Shown here: positions 52,585-63,235 of the stretch, piece by piece | Position numbering within the stretch: the stretch's first letter is position 1 | How the letters are laid out: every line of letters begins with the position of its first letter | Assembly (NCBI GenBank): GCA_951640165.1 | Contig: OX621263.1 | Coordinates: forward strand, 5,416,501-5,480,500 | Length of the DNA: 64,000 nucleotides | Direction of reading: 5' to 3' | Source of the DNA: Pseudoips prasinana | Lineage: Eukaryota; Arthropoda; Insecta; Lepidoptera; Nolidae | The notes under the pieces: model-generated | Database searches by the model: none | Seen by the model: the letters and a program-made list of their open reading frames with translations, nothing else | Told to the model about the DNA's origin: nothing | Made by a program: the position numbers and the translations under genes

Positions 52585-53392
52585 AGACGATGAGAAAATT
52601 ATTTGCATGGTTGGTAGATGCTTGCCTTTAACGCAGGTCGTGGGTTCGATTCCCACCCGGGACAGATATTTGTATGAAATAAAAGTAGTATATGTAATAT
52701 ATACATACAGTCTATTTTTCCTTACTTGTCTTATTTGGTAAACAAATATGGCGTACTGGTAATCAAAGACAATTGATAGAGTTGGGAATTTATTGAATGA
52801 AGGACTGAACTCAAAAAATTTCACTTGTCAAATAATACTTTTAGTCTACGACCAGTTACAACAAAGACTTTAGTTTTTAAAAATAATGCCTTACATTACC
52901 ATACACACATAACTTGAGATATATATAAACATTCTGCTTTATTATTTAGTTTTTTACATTAAAATTATACAGTTCACACTGGTCAGAATCATTCATTCAC
53001 TTTTCCCTTCTCTAAGTTCCAAAGACAAACTAGCATTTTGAAATGTCAAATTGCCAATATAATTTTTAATCTGTGGAAATGGATTCTGATATTATTTTGA
53101 TTTTAAGAGAATTAATGTGTTTGGATGGTTAATTTGAAGCAGTTTTTGGTGTTATTTATATAGTATGTGTTTCTTCCAACAATCAAGATGTTCATACCTA
53201 ACTAAAAGTGCGTGATTGATGACGAAACTAGTGATTTTCGTACCGAGTAGTGTTTGTTTACCAAATAAGACAAGTAAGGAAAAATAGACTGTACATATAT
53301 CAGTTATCTGGTTTCCATAGTACAAGCTCTGCTTATTTTGAGATCAGATGGTCATGTGCAAGTAATGTCCCAGAATATTATTATATTTAAGG
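52585..53392 (+). repeat. SINE-C interrupted by a MITE
   Basis: The head (GGTTGGTAGATGCTTGCCTT, box B GGGTTCGATTCCCACC) runs to 52707. It resumes at 53292 with ACATATATCAGTTATCTGG and GTCCCAGAATATTATTA. The MITE 52708-53291 separates the halves. Confidence 0.8.
52708..53291. mobile_element. 584-bp MITE with perfect 39-bp TIRs, TA target
   Basis: CAGTCTATTTTTCCTTACTT continuing through GTCTTATTTGGTAAACAAA is repeated exactly in inverse at the right end, with TA outside both ends (52706-52707 and 53292-53293). The CAGT start and TA duplication fit Tc1/mariner-type mobilisation. No transposase frame. Confidence 0.9.
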
Positions 53393-53490
53393 AAATAAAT
53401 AAATTCTTTTATTTACTTATAATACACAATCGATTTAAATTATAGTTCCCACTTAAAACTAAACAGATATTCTAAATGAATAGACTTTAA

Positions 53491-53545
53491 ATAATTTCAT
53501 ATTTATATGTTATACTCAGAATATAACATATAAATATGAAATTAT
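53491..53545. repeat. Hairpin, 23-bp perfect stem
   Basis: ATAATTTCATATTTATATGT then TAT, facing its exact complement across a 9-nt loop. Confidence 0.85.
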
Positions 53546-53574
53546 GTAAATGGCTAAAATAAATGTTTAATACT

Positions 53575-53725
53575 CGAGGGGTTGGGCGCTGATAGCCGAA
53601 ATACAGGCTCTGCCTATTTCGGCTACAGGTGACTATACCATTTAATCTGACCTAAATTAGCCTGTTAAAATATTTTGTAACTTACGCTTAAGTTTTTTTG
53701 AACAATAAACATTATTATTATTATA
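53575..53725 (+). mobile_element. LINE 3' tail
   Basis: GCTGATAGCCGAAATACAGG, TATTTCGGCTACAGG, then TTTTTTTGAACAATAAACAT and an ATT run, cut by the Hel insertion at 53726. Confidence 0.45.
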
Positions 53726-54042
53726 CTAGCTGTGCCCCGCGGTTTTACCCGCGTTAAATTTTATAAATTATCACAGCAGCTCCTCCCCCGTAGGTACAAT
53801 ATGTAGCGTACATGTTGATCCGACCTCTTAGTAATATTCATGCAAAATTCGAAGTAAATCCATGCAGTACTTTTTGAGTTTAGCCCGGACATACATACAG
53901 ACAAACAGACACACAGACAAAAATCTAAAAACTATATTTTTGGCTTTGATATCGATTGTAGATCACGCCCCAAGTAACTTTTTTTAAAAATATTCCATGT
54001 ACAGTTTTGACTTTCCTACGATTTTATTATAATATGTATAGA
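53726..54042 (-). mobile_element. Hel-300 element
   Basis: The CTAGCTGTGCCCCGCGGTTT left end (reverse of the 3' hairpin plus CTAG) is preceded by A. The right end is TATGTATAGA|T. It landed in the ATT tail of a LINE. Confidence 0.8.
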
Positions 54043-54169
54043 TTATACTTAAACGTTAAGAGTATAGAATGGGCGGCATTATCACAAGATGTTATCTATC
54101 TCTTCTAGACAACCACAGTATAGACTGAACAGAGGAGACATTGTTGTCGGTGTACAGATACGTTGTAAA

Positions 54170-54331
54170 TAATATCTATAGGTACACAACATATATAAAT
54201 ATATCACGGGCCTGTTGGTCTAGTGTTGAGAGACGCAGAGCTAAAGGCAGAGGTCGTGGGTTCGAGCCCCTCTCCAAATATCGTTATAATGAGCACGATC
54301 ATTTGTTCTAAGTCTAGAACTCTGGGTGTAA
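54170..54331 (+). repeat. 162-bp direct repeat left of a Hel element; contains a SINE-E head
   Basis: TAATATCTATAGGTACACAA ... the SINE-E head GGCCTGTTGGTCTAGTGTTG, box B GGGTTCGAGCCCC, ending ACTCTGGGTGTAA. The same sequence restarts at 54637 immediately after the Hel 3' end. Confidence 0.85.
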
Positions 54332-54636
54332 TCTATACATATAATAAAATCGTAGGAAAGTCAAAACTGTACATTGAATATTTTTTAAAAAGGATACTTG
54401 GGACGTGATCTACATTCAATATGGAAGCCAAAATTATAGTTTTTAGAATTTTTGTCTGTATGTATGTTCGGGCTAAACTCAAAAAGTACCGCATGGATTT
54501 ACTTAAAATTTTGCATGAATATTACTAAGAGATCGGGTCAACATATAGGCTACATATTATCACGCTACCACCTACGGGGGAGGAGCTATGATAATTTATA
54601 AAATTTAACACGGGTAAAACCGCGGGGCACAGCTAG
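54332..54636 (+). mobile_element. Hel-300 element flanked by the 162-bp direct repeat
   Basis: A|TCTATACATATAATAAAATC ... GGTAAAACCGCGGGGCACAG then CTAG|T, 305 bp. Both termini coincide with the repeat borders. Confidence 0.85.
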
Positions 54637-54960
54637 TAATATCTATAGGTACACAACATATATAAATATATCACGCGCCTTTTGGTCTAGTGTTGAGAGA
54701 CGCAGACTGCTAAAGGCAGAGGTCGTGGGTTCGAACCCTACTCCAAATATTGTTATGATGAGCACGATCATAACAACGGCCTCCTACACGGTGGACGGCG
54801 GGTCGCGGGAAGCCGCTGGATGCGGGCAGCATATATATAATAGCCGGTCCTGGCTATTGTGGAGATCCTTGGGGGAGGCCTTTGTCCAGCAGTGGACGTC
54901 TTTCGGCTGATATGATGATGATGAGCACGACCAATTGTTCTATGTCTGGAACTCTGGGTG
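54637..54960 (+). repeat. Second copy of the 162-bp repeat with a SINE-E, split by an RTE insertion
   Basis: TAATATCTATAGGTACACAA to ATGATGAGCACGATC (54756-54770), then the RTE fragment, then ATGATGAGCACGACCAATTG, TTCTATGTCTGGAACTCTGG. Confidence 0.8.
54771..54918 (+). mobile_element. 5'-truncated RTE-type LINE end inserted in SINE-E
   Basis: A frame with GGSREAAGCG-type remnants and LWRSLGEAFVQQWTSFG, then CGGCTGATATGATGATG. The SINE sequence ATGATGAGCACGA[T/C]C stands on both sides, a 15-bp target duplication. Confidence 0.8.
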
Positions 54961-55085
54961 TAATCTTCAATATATATGTATAAAGAAATGTATAAGTATG
55001 TTTGCCAGTTGTTTGGTTGCCAAAGAACAGACTGCCGAGTTTGGGATCAAATGGCAGTATGTTAGGCCAAGCAAGATATTTATTA

Positions 55086-55233
55086 TCCTACTAATTTTAT
55101 ACATGTGAAAGTTTATGAGTACAGAACTACCTAACGGATTTTGATGAAACTTTGTAGTAATATAGCTTAAATATCCGAATAACACATAGGCTATTATTTA
55201 TAAAGTTTAACGCGGGTAAAACCAACTATATAT
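55086..55233 (+). mobile_element. Hel element, 3'-truncated
   Basis: A|TCCTACTAATTTTATACATG start, GGATTTTGATGAAACTTTGT body, CGCGGGTAAAACC, then loss of the CCGCGGGG part. Confidence 0.65.
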
Positions 55234-55269
55234 AAGGATGATTGAAAGAAGATTTACAAAAAAAGTATA

Positions 55270-55505
55270 CCTGGCTGTGTGAATGTAACAACCGGAAGGG
55301 GAAGACTTCGAAGAACATTCTGTGACCAAATCGGAGACGTTCTCAAAAAAGGCCAGGTCAGAAGTACCCTAAACCGGCGAGCATGTATGAAGAATATAAT
55401 GACAATAAACGAGGCAAAAGAGGTGTGCAAAGATCGTGACAAATGGAAATCCGTTGTCTCTGCCTATCCTTCTGGGAAACTGGCGTAAGTCTATGCATGT
55501 ATGTA
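55270..55505 (+). pseudogene. LINE ORF C-terminus and ATGT-repeat tail (VSAYPSGK family)
   Basis: A frame with RRTFCDQIGDVLKKGQVRS, NRRACMKNIMT, EVCKDRDKWKSVVSAYPSGK then stop, then GTCTATGCATGTATGTATGT. The best copy of the family in this window. Only about 65 codons remain, so the 5' truncation is severe. Confidence 0.65.
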
Positions 55506-55555
55506 TGTAAAACCAGCTAGTATTCAAATACACAAACAATATATATTATTATATA

Positions 55556-55760
55556 TTCCTATTTGTGTTGTGAGTCTTGTAGTGAGGCTAGATAAGACTT
55601 TGAAACTCTTGCAGACTTTTGGACGCTATTAAAAGAGGCAGCGCATTCCACAATCGAATACGTATAACGTACAAGATTTTCAAGGAAATTAGAAGAATGT
55701 ACTGGCATTCTTAAGTTGAGGTATATACCACATACATAGTACCTTATACATATCAAATTA
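55556..55760 (-). pseudogene. Probable LINE remnant, related to 36860-37145
   Basis: ATTCCTATTTGTGTTGTGAG, AGACTTTGAAACTCTTGCAG, AAGAGGCAGCGCATTCCACA. The minus frame reads VECAASFNSVQKSARVSKSY. Confidence 0.4.
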
Positions 55761-56034
55761 ACAATGTTACGATTTATCACCTTAGAATTGACTTGGAACT
55801 ACCATAAATAGATCTATTATACGTTTATGTCTGTACTCATATTAACAAAGTACTGCGATTTAACGTCACAGGTGATAAATATTAAACAAATAGTAACATG
55901 CTATTTTCACACCTATTATAACAGTTACTTTAAAGTAAACTGTTAGTTATCATGAACAATATACAAGTATTTTACTAAGTACTAATAAATTAATAATAAA
56001 CATTTAATCAACAAAAAAAAATAAAAAAAGGTGA

Positions 56035-56222
56035 AAGATTCTCGAGTGGCGACCACGAACCGGACGACGCAGCGTGGGCAGGCCCCCTACAAGACGGACC
56101 GATGATCTTGTGCGGGACGCTGGAAATCGCTGGATGCAGATAGCGCAGGACCGGCAATTGTGGAGATCTTTGGGGAGGCCTTTGTCCAGCAGTGGACGTC
56201 TTTCGGCTGATATGATGATGAT
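56035..56222 (+). pseudogene. RTE-type LINE ORF2 C-terminus and tail
   Basis: A plus frame with RRTDDLVRDAGNRWMQIAQD then RQLWRSLGRP and GTCCAGCAGTGGACGTCTTT, ending GATGATGATG. The WxDDLxRxAGxRWM...DRxxWRSLG pattern is the usual end of this LINE family. Confidence 0.7.
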
Positions 56223-56259
56223 GATCATTTAATCAACAACAAGTCAATGTTACTTTAAG

Positions 56260-56943
<684 letters not shown>

Positions 56944-57049
56944 TTATTTATAAAAAAAGACTCTCATGACACTACAAGCGTATGCGCCGCCACTAACATC
57001 GCTGTCTCTTAACATGTATTATATGTATATTCTTTTCCAAAATTGCCAC

Positions 57050-57280
57050 CATAACCAAAAGATTTGCCAAACTGTAGTGGCAGTGGGTGTAGCACATAGC
57101 TCATAGAACCGACGGCCGCTGGGGCAGAAAGGAACCGGAATACTCAGCGTGGGTAGGCCCCCTAAAAGGTGGACCGACGACCTTCCAAGGGTCGCAGGAA
57201 GCCGCTGGATGCGGGCCTCGTGGAAATCATTGGGGGAGGCCTTTGTCGAGCAGTGGACGTCTTTCGGCTGATATGATGTT
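57050..57280 (+). pseudogene. RTE-type LINE end
   Basis: ACTGTAGTGGCAGTGGGTGT, GTAGGCCCCCTAAAAGGTGG, CGACGACCTTCCAAGGGTCG, CAGGAAGCCGCTGGATGCGG, then GAGCAGTGGACGTCTTTCGG and CTGATATGATG. Confidence 0.65.
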
Positions 57281-57308
57281 GGTGAGAATTCTTTTATGCA
57301 CTGAATGC

Positions 57309-57460
57309 ACGTGTGGCGCAGCGGCTAAGACAGTCACCTCGCCGCTTCGTGTCACGGGTTCGAGCCCCGCGCCGGAGAACTATTTGTGTGACCCATAAAT
57401 AGTTGTTCTAAATCTGGATGTAATTTGTGCCTATTATATGTTTGTAAAGTACCATACATA
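57309..57460 (+). repeat. SINE-D, reference copy
   Basis: ACGTGTGGCGCAGCGGCTAA (box A region), box B GGGTTCGAGCCCCGC, then AACTATTTGTGTGACCCATA and TGGATGTAATTTGTGCCTAT. Confidence 0.8.
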
Positions 57461-57699
57461 CAGACATAGGGATTATATGCGCTCGCGCACACTTAAAAAA
57501 ATATCTTATAAAAATTCATACTTATAGAGAGATATAGATATAAATGCAAGCAAGTTAATTAACCCGTGTAACTAGCGGAAGCATAGAAATAAATATGTTT
57601 CCGGTAAATCAGCAATAAATAATTTGCAATTGGAACGGCTGCACTTGCGCAAGACCGGGAATTGTAGAGATCTTTAGGCCACCAGTAACTATAGTAGAC

Positions 57700-57834
57700 T
57701 AGAGATTATTTATTATGTACCTACTATCTGGGGGTGTAATTTATCTATCATATATATGTATGTATTTAGAAATATATAAGTATGTTTATCATTTGTCTGG
57801 TTGCCATAGTTTTTTTTATTATTAATATATTATA

Positions 57835-57898
<64 letters not shown>

Positions 57899-58115
57899 CA
57901 ATTGTATAACATATAAGTAATCTCGCCAAACTGTTACGTTTAATGGCGAGTAACGCACTCTTTTAGTCATTTTTAACACGAATTTTATAAGTCTCGCTAT
58001 AATAGTATTCTAAAGCTATCAAATGATTTAATTTAGTATCTACTGGCAACATAAATATAGTACAGGCTCTGCCTGGTTTGGGACCACATAGCAATGTGTT
58101 AGTCGTCCCTAGATA
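57700..58115 (+). repeat. SINE-E 3' half split by a TA expansion
   Basis: GGGGGTGTAATTTATCTATC, TGTCTGGTTGCCATAG, then a TA-rich block (57825-57897) and spacer, then TAGTACAGGCTCTGCCTGGT, GGGACCACATAGCAATGTGT. Confidence 0.6.
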
Positions 58116-58985
58116 TTGATTTCCCGACAGTATTATCTAAAGTTTTAAATAATTTAATGATGCATTGTAATGTACAACATTATTCGTATTTCCTTCTGGA
58201 GAGTTGGTAACTAAATAGTGCTGAAGAAACAACGACCAAAAAAGAAACCAATCACTGTCTTCCGTCTCATTCGCACACTCACTTTTCTGATAATTTTTGT
58301 CATACAAACCTTCTCTTTCTTTTCTTATCGTGTCAATGGTAAGAATTAAATTTTATCTGCCCAAGATTAGGCAACGCTGACCGGTTTGGCTGGAAGCGTC
58401 ATACAACTCATGAACGAAACTAGACTGGACACGACGGACAAGCAGATAAAGATAAATTAAGTATGTATTATATCTAATGACATGGTAGTATTACTATTAA
58501 GTAAATGCCGTTATTAGTTTGTAAGTATTTAGATTCCTACTTAAATTATTTTATGTTGCACTACCCTTATCGTGTTGTCTTTCTATATTTCGGCTTCATA
58601 TCCATCCAAAGGTTGTCTGGAAGAGATCGCTGACTGCGATAAGACCGCCTATTGTACAATTTCAATAGCTAATTAATATTTCCTATGTTTTTATCTGTAA
58701 TTGGTGTGCAATAAAGAGTATTTATCTTATAAATGGGCCAGACTTTGGGTGGACACGGCGCACCTTCTCCTAACAATAACGAACACATTAAAGAAAGATG
58801 TATCCAATTCGGTGCAGTCGTTTTGAAGATATGAGCGTACAAACATTTCGATGATTCTATTTTATTTAAATATATAGATTATATACGCACTCCAATGCTA
58901 TCACTATCGATAAAAATAATGGCTTAACGCCTTTATTGATACCTACTCGTATTCGCCATGTTTTTAGGTATTACCTCAGTATAGA
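58116..58985. other. No gene recognised
   Basis: AT-rich. A possible very decayed Hel piece near 58800-58880 (GTTTTGAAGATATGAGCGTA). No coherent frame. Confidence 0.4.
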
Positions 58986-59075
58986 AATAGACAGTACGGA
59001 AACTACCTACAAAAGGTCGAAACGACACACTCACACAAACGTGCGCATCGACAAGACCCCTAAGCGGTTGTCGCG
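58986..59075 (-). mobile_element. LINE fragment related to 15150-15225
   Basis: CAGTACGGAAACTACCTACA, AAGGTCGAAACGACACACTC, GTGCGCATCGACAAGACCCC, matching the flank of the LINE C-terminus at 14741-15225. Confidence 0.5.
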
Positions 59076-59289
59076 GTGCTGTCAGTTGTAAGTGCGGCGT
59101 CAAAACGAATGGTCGCGTATAAGTTTATCTCCACAACCTTTTTAATAATCCACTTGCGTATTGCGTAGTATGCGGCTGTTTGAACTCGGCTTCATCAAAA
59201 CAGGGACTTTCGTATATTAACCATCTTGCTGTTTTATAAAACAAATATGTGTTAATAAAAAACAATAATAGGTAACTAAAGCATTACCA

Positions 59290-59510
59290 ATTGAGCCCTC
59301 TCAGGGTACGTGTCCCGACCATCTGGGACATGGCGCAAAAAGGGGGGCACCGGAGCAGCATACCCGCGTTCCCGGGGCTCCCCCCATAAGGCGCCAAGAA
59401 AAGTCCATGGCAGGTAGGTTTAGCCGGTGCGAGTCCAACATACCCACCCGTAGACACTTTTTGCGGATGGCATGCGCAGGCATTCCCCCTGCCTACAACA
59501 CTACAGCTTC
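59290..59510 (-). mobile_element. LINE-like fragment, same family as 9395-9645
   Basis: GGAGCAGCATACCCGCGTTC, GGCAGGTAGGTTTAGCCGGT, CAACATACCCACCCG, GCATGCGCAGGCATTCCCCC. Minus peptide MPAHAIRKKCLRVGM. Confidence 0.5.
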
Positions 59511-59714
59511 AATAGAGCGTAGGTAATTATTTCATAAACTAGGCTTAGTTACCTTACTGTCCATATTTATACTGTGGTATTTATTGCCTTGAAATGACAG
59601 ATAAAACAGACCTCGTCAGATAACAATGAAACCACTATTTTAAATTGTAAACAATGAATAAGTATTAGTGTATAGATTTATTGGCGTGACGTACGTTTTA
59701 GAAGAGTCGCAAAT

Positions 59715-59900
59715 TAATAATGATAATATCCTGGAAGATTCATACACGGTCATCAGATCCCAAATTAAACAGAGCTTGTACTATGGAAACCAGGTAAATG
59801 ATATACTACATATACTACTTTTCCTTTGTAAATGCATAGATATATAGATAATTACATCCAGACTCATGTCAAAAAGACATGTTCATGCACACGAATATCT
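59715..59900 (-). repeat. SINE-C, head truncated, head-to-head with the next
   Basis: AATATCCTGGAAGATTCATA tail to CATGTTCATGCACACGAATA. It stops in the head region where the plus-strand copy begins. Confidence 0.65.
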
Positions 59901-59929
59901 GTGCTGGGTGGGAATGGCCTGTTCAATTT

Positions 59930-60165
59930 GGCGTGGTTGGCAAATGCTTGCTTTTCACATCGGAGGTCGTGAGTTCGATTCCCACCTAGGACAGATACTT
60001 GTGTGCATAAACATGTCTGTTTGGTGTAATTATCTATACAAGTATGTATACAAAATATAAGTAGGTAGTATGTGTAGTATATCAGTTATCTGGTTACCAT
60101 AGTAAAAGCTCTTCTTAGTTTGGGATCAGATGGCCGTGTTTAAATAATGTCCTAGAATATTTTTT
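59930..60165 (+). repeat. SINE-C, full length
   Basis: GGCGTGGTTGGCAAATGCTT, box B AGTTCGATTCCCACC, TGTGCATAAACATGTCTGTT, tail GATCAGATGGCCGTG and GTCCTAGAATATT. Confidence 0.8.
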
Positions 60166-60283
60166 TTATAAAAAATTCGACCAACTTAGAAATTAAACTT
60201 TATGATTGAAATTAATTTTGCCTCTTTCAAAGTAGACTCGTATATTGTGACGGGCGACTACGAAACCTTGCTCTGATCCCGAC

Positions 60284-60304
60284 ACGCACTTGGCCGGTTT
60301 TTTA
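60284..60304 (+). repeat. Family-A terminus fragment
   Basis: CACGCACTTGGCCGG then a T-run: one arm of the palindrome plus the invariant flank. Confidence 0.4.
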
Positions 60305-60494
60305 TCAAACATTTTGTTGCAAGTGTGTTTTGTTTCCTTTACTTTGAATGTTTTCATTACTTTGAAGATTGCCATTCATAGATTGCCAAATCAAATATTT
60401 AAGTATTGTATAGATGTTTACCACAATTTATTATCAATGTTATAACTGTTTACTCTTCAAAACAAATGACAAAAGATATCTTTAAATTAAATAT

Positions 60495-61135
60495 ATATTG
60501 GGACAACTAACAAACTGCCATCTGGAGCCAAACTAAGCAGAGCCTGTAGGCAACCATATAACTGTTAAACATACTTATATATTCTCAAAAATGGGAAATC
60601 ATAAATTTAATCGTCCGGCGGGTCTCGAACCTGCACCATCTACCAATCCGGGGTAGGCGCTCTGCGTTAAGCGAACGATACACGCTGGCAGATCAAATTT
60701 AGGATTCCCTTGCTAACACCCTTCCGGAGGATGTAGGTAGTATCTATCGGTTTTGTTTTTCTAGAAACATGGCCGACTGATATGTTCACAGTTGCATGTG
60801 AAAGATCATATTATATTGATAATACCTTCCAAATTATTTATATATATTATATTGGATTGGTAGAGTGCAGGTTAGAGACCCGCCGGACGATTAAATTTAT
60901 GATTTCCCATTATTGAGATTAGATAAACGCTTTGCATTGCGAATAATGCTATAAAACTAAAATTTAATACTTATATATTTCTAAATATATACATATAGTA
61001 GATAAATAACACCCAGACGTCTCAGACACAGAACAAATTATCATGACACAAAGATTTGGCCTGGGTGAGGATCGAACCCACGACCTCTGGTTTAGCAGTC
61101 AGGGCCACTAAACATTAGACCAACAGGCCAGTATG
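60495..61135 (-). repeat. SINE-E split by a foldback insertion
   Basis: The tail at 60495-60584 (GGGACAACTAACAAACTGCC, AAACTAAGCAGAGCCTG) and the rest at 60967-61135 (ACACCCAGACGTCTCAGACA, GAGGATCGAACCCACGACCT, GACCAACAGGCCAG). Confidence 0.75.
60585..60966. mobile_element. Foldback insertion with box-B-like motif
   Basis: AATGGGAAATCATAAATTTA, ATCGTCCGGCGGGTCTCGAA, CCTGCAC at the left face the complementary sequence at 60853-60911. The SINE segment ATACTTATATATT[T]CT stands on both sides (60571 and 60967), a target duplication of about 15 bp. The arm contains GTGCAGGTTCGAGACC on minus, close to a tRNA T-arm. Confidence 0.7.
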
Positions 61136-61164
61136 CATAATAATAGTATTTGTTCTGACTTCGT

Positions 61165-61265
61165 TCCCAAATTGAAAGTGAACCTTATGCTTTTGTGATA
61201 AAGTTAAAAATATATAAAAGAAATTTGTCAGATTGGGGTAGCTGGATGGCTGGCGTCTGTACTTG
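61165..61265 (-). mobile_element. TA-flanked MITE (CAGACGCCAGCAC family), copy 3, partial
   Basis: TTGAAAGTGAACCTTATGCT, AAATTTGTCAGATTGGGGTA, GCTGGATGGCTGGCGTCTG|TA. One end is intact; the other is lost. Confidence 0.65.
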
Positions 61266-61444
61266 TAGACGCGGATGAAGAGAAGCAGATGTCAGAATTT
61301 TTACGTCGTATTAATTCTTATCTTAATGACTAAGTTGTTAAGTACGATAAAATATATTTCAGGTGAACTCCAAATGTCGTCCAAATGTGAACAATTCGGG
61401 GAACCTCCAAATGTCCTCCAAAAGTGAATCAATCCTGGGAAGAC

Positions 61445-61855
61445 GAAGGGAAACCTGACTCTTAGCGTGTCACTTTAGAACTTAAATTGCCTTACTCTTT
61501 GCTCCGTATTAGGCTGGGAATCATACAAGAAGGGAAACCCGACTCTAACCTGTCACTTTAGAACTTAAATTGCCTTACTCTTTGCTCCGTATTAGGCTGG
61601 GAATCTAAGACGAAGGGAAACCCAACTCTAACTTGTCAGTTTAAAACTTAGACTGCCTTAATCTTTGCACCGTACTAGACTGGTAATAAAAAAAAGAAGG
61701 AAAACCCAACTCTATCCTGTTACTTTAGAACTGAAATTACTGTGCTCTTTGCACCGTACTAGGCCTGAGATTCTAAAACAAAGGGAAACCCAAACCTAAC
61801 CTATCACTTTAGAACTCAAATTGCCGTACACCTTGCACCTTAGTAGGCTATCACC
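61445..61855 (+). repeat. Minisatellite, five units of about 83-85 bp
   Basis: Units begin GAAGGGAAACC at about 61445, 61529, 61612, 61695 and 61780. Each contains CACTTTAGAACTTAAATTGC, CTCTTTGCTCCGTATTAGGC or variants. Units 1 and 2 are nearly identical; divergence grows to the right. Confidence 0.9.
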
Positions 61856-62108
61856 TAAGTTCACCCAATGCCATATACTCGTATAACTATATGTTTCCTA
61901 TAGCTACTACTCTAGATTTGAACCCTCAAAGACGTCCTCTAGCGCCACCATGCGGCCCGCCGGGCCTTTGTTGTTGACCTTGGTTATTTAGCTTTACAAT
62001 CAATCATTTAATTGCTAGAATGTGGTTACATCGGAAGTTACAATTTTTTTTATTAATAAAGTAACTACATCATTGAAATTATGTTTTAATTAGGACCTTA
62101 CTTAATTA

Positions 62109-62345
62109 TCGTATGGGCAGTGGTTGCCCTAGTGTCTGAGTTGTTCAAGCCGTCCAGTAGGCCTCTGACATGGCTTAACGACTGTTGTCCAATGACTACA
62201 ACCGGGACCGACAGCTTAACGTGCCCTCCGAAGCAGCCTTTCGCTCAGAAATTAAACATCTTTGGCGGTCACCCATCTATGGACTGACCGCGAGCCTAGT
62301 TGCTTAACCTCGCCGATCATTTACGGACCGGTGAGCGCATCTAGC
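62109..62345 (-). repeat. 5S-rRNA-derived SINE
   Basis: GGTTGCCCTAGTGTCTGAGT body, then GGCGGTCACCCATCTATGGA, CTGACCGCGAGCCTAGTTGC, TTAACCTCGCCGAT: the reverse of the 5S-like block. Confidence 0.75.
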
Positions 62346-62390
62346 TATGAGCGACTCAGTAAGTATAAGGACCTAAATAAGTTTTGATTG

Positions 62391-62831
62391 CGACCCTCGA
62401 CAACATGGCCGGAACGTGTTTGTAGCCCCTATTAAAAAGAAGGTTGATTATGGCTGCTCAAGCGGGTTTATTTATTCTGCTAGTTTTATTTGGCTAGACA
62501 GCATGAGCCCTTGCTCGCCACTATTGTACGGTGAAGCAGTGAAAGGGTTCTAGTAAATAATAAATAAATAAATAAAAAAGGTTTTTATTCACGTAGACTT
62601 TAAAAAAGCGCTTGTGACCCTCGACAACATGGCCGGAACGTGTTTGTAGCCCCCATTAAAAAGAAGGTTGATTATGGCTGCTCAAGCGGGTTAATTTATT
62701 CTGCTAGTTTTATTTGGCTAGACAGCATGAGCCCTTGCTCGCCACTATTGTACGGTGAAGCAGTGAAAGGGTTCTAGTAAATAATAAATAAAAAAGGTTT
62801 TTATTCACGTAGACTTTAAAAAAGCGCTTGT
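62391..62831 (+). repeat. Tandem duplication, two units of about 222 and 219 bp
   Basis: GACCCTCGACAACATGGCCG starts both units (62391 and 62613). Both run through GCATGAGCCCTTGCTCGCCA to CACGTAGACTTTAAAAAAGC and GCTTGT. They differ by a few substitutions and in the number of AAAT units. The second unit flows into the repeat at 62787. Confidence 0.9.
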
Positions 62832-63070
62832 AAATAGTCAGAACATGTTTGTAGTAATATAGTTGTATACATTAGATATTATTTCTAGTAACATAGATAT
62901 TGAGGTACATCTTGTATGAAAACATTTATAAAATTTATTTTATTACAGAAATGATATTTAGCTAGCTCGTATCAAGTTATTGTCAAGAGATTATGTTTAA
63001 TTATCTAGTTTAAGTCTAATATCTTTACTACATATTGTCAATGGTTGTGTCTATATTAAAGGTATTATTA
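62787..63070 (+). repeat. Dispersed repeat, inverted relative to 2511-2795
   Basis: AAAAAGGTTTTTATTCACGT ... GTGTCTATATTAAAGGTATT and ATTATT. The mirror copy is near the left end of the window. Confidence 0.8.
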
Positions 63071-63079
63071 TTGTGTTAA

Positions 63080-63235
63080 TAACGACGGTCGCGCTTTAAT
63101 GCTACCACCGGATCCAATGCGCCCCAACTGAGAAGACCCAGCGAAACAAACTCAGTGGGTTCATCTACTACCGGTTTCAACACGACCCAGTTGAGACGGT
63201 CCGGCGAAACATACTCAAGCGGGCATGAACACGGG
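63080..63235 (+). repeat. Dispersed repeat paired with 23490-23620
   Basis: CGACGGTCGCGCTTTAATGC, CCCCAACTGAGAAGACCCAG, CGAAACAAACTCAGTGGGTT, then a partial internal repeat (GACGGTCCGGCGAAACATAC). Confidence 0.55.

Noticed and set aside
61445..61855. CRISPR-like array
   Set aside because: The whole unit of about 83 bp repeats, with no constant-repeat/variable-spacer structure, in a eukaryotic context; it is a minisatellite.
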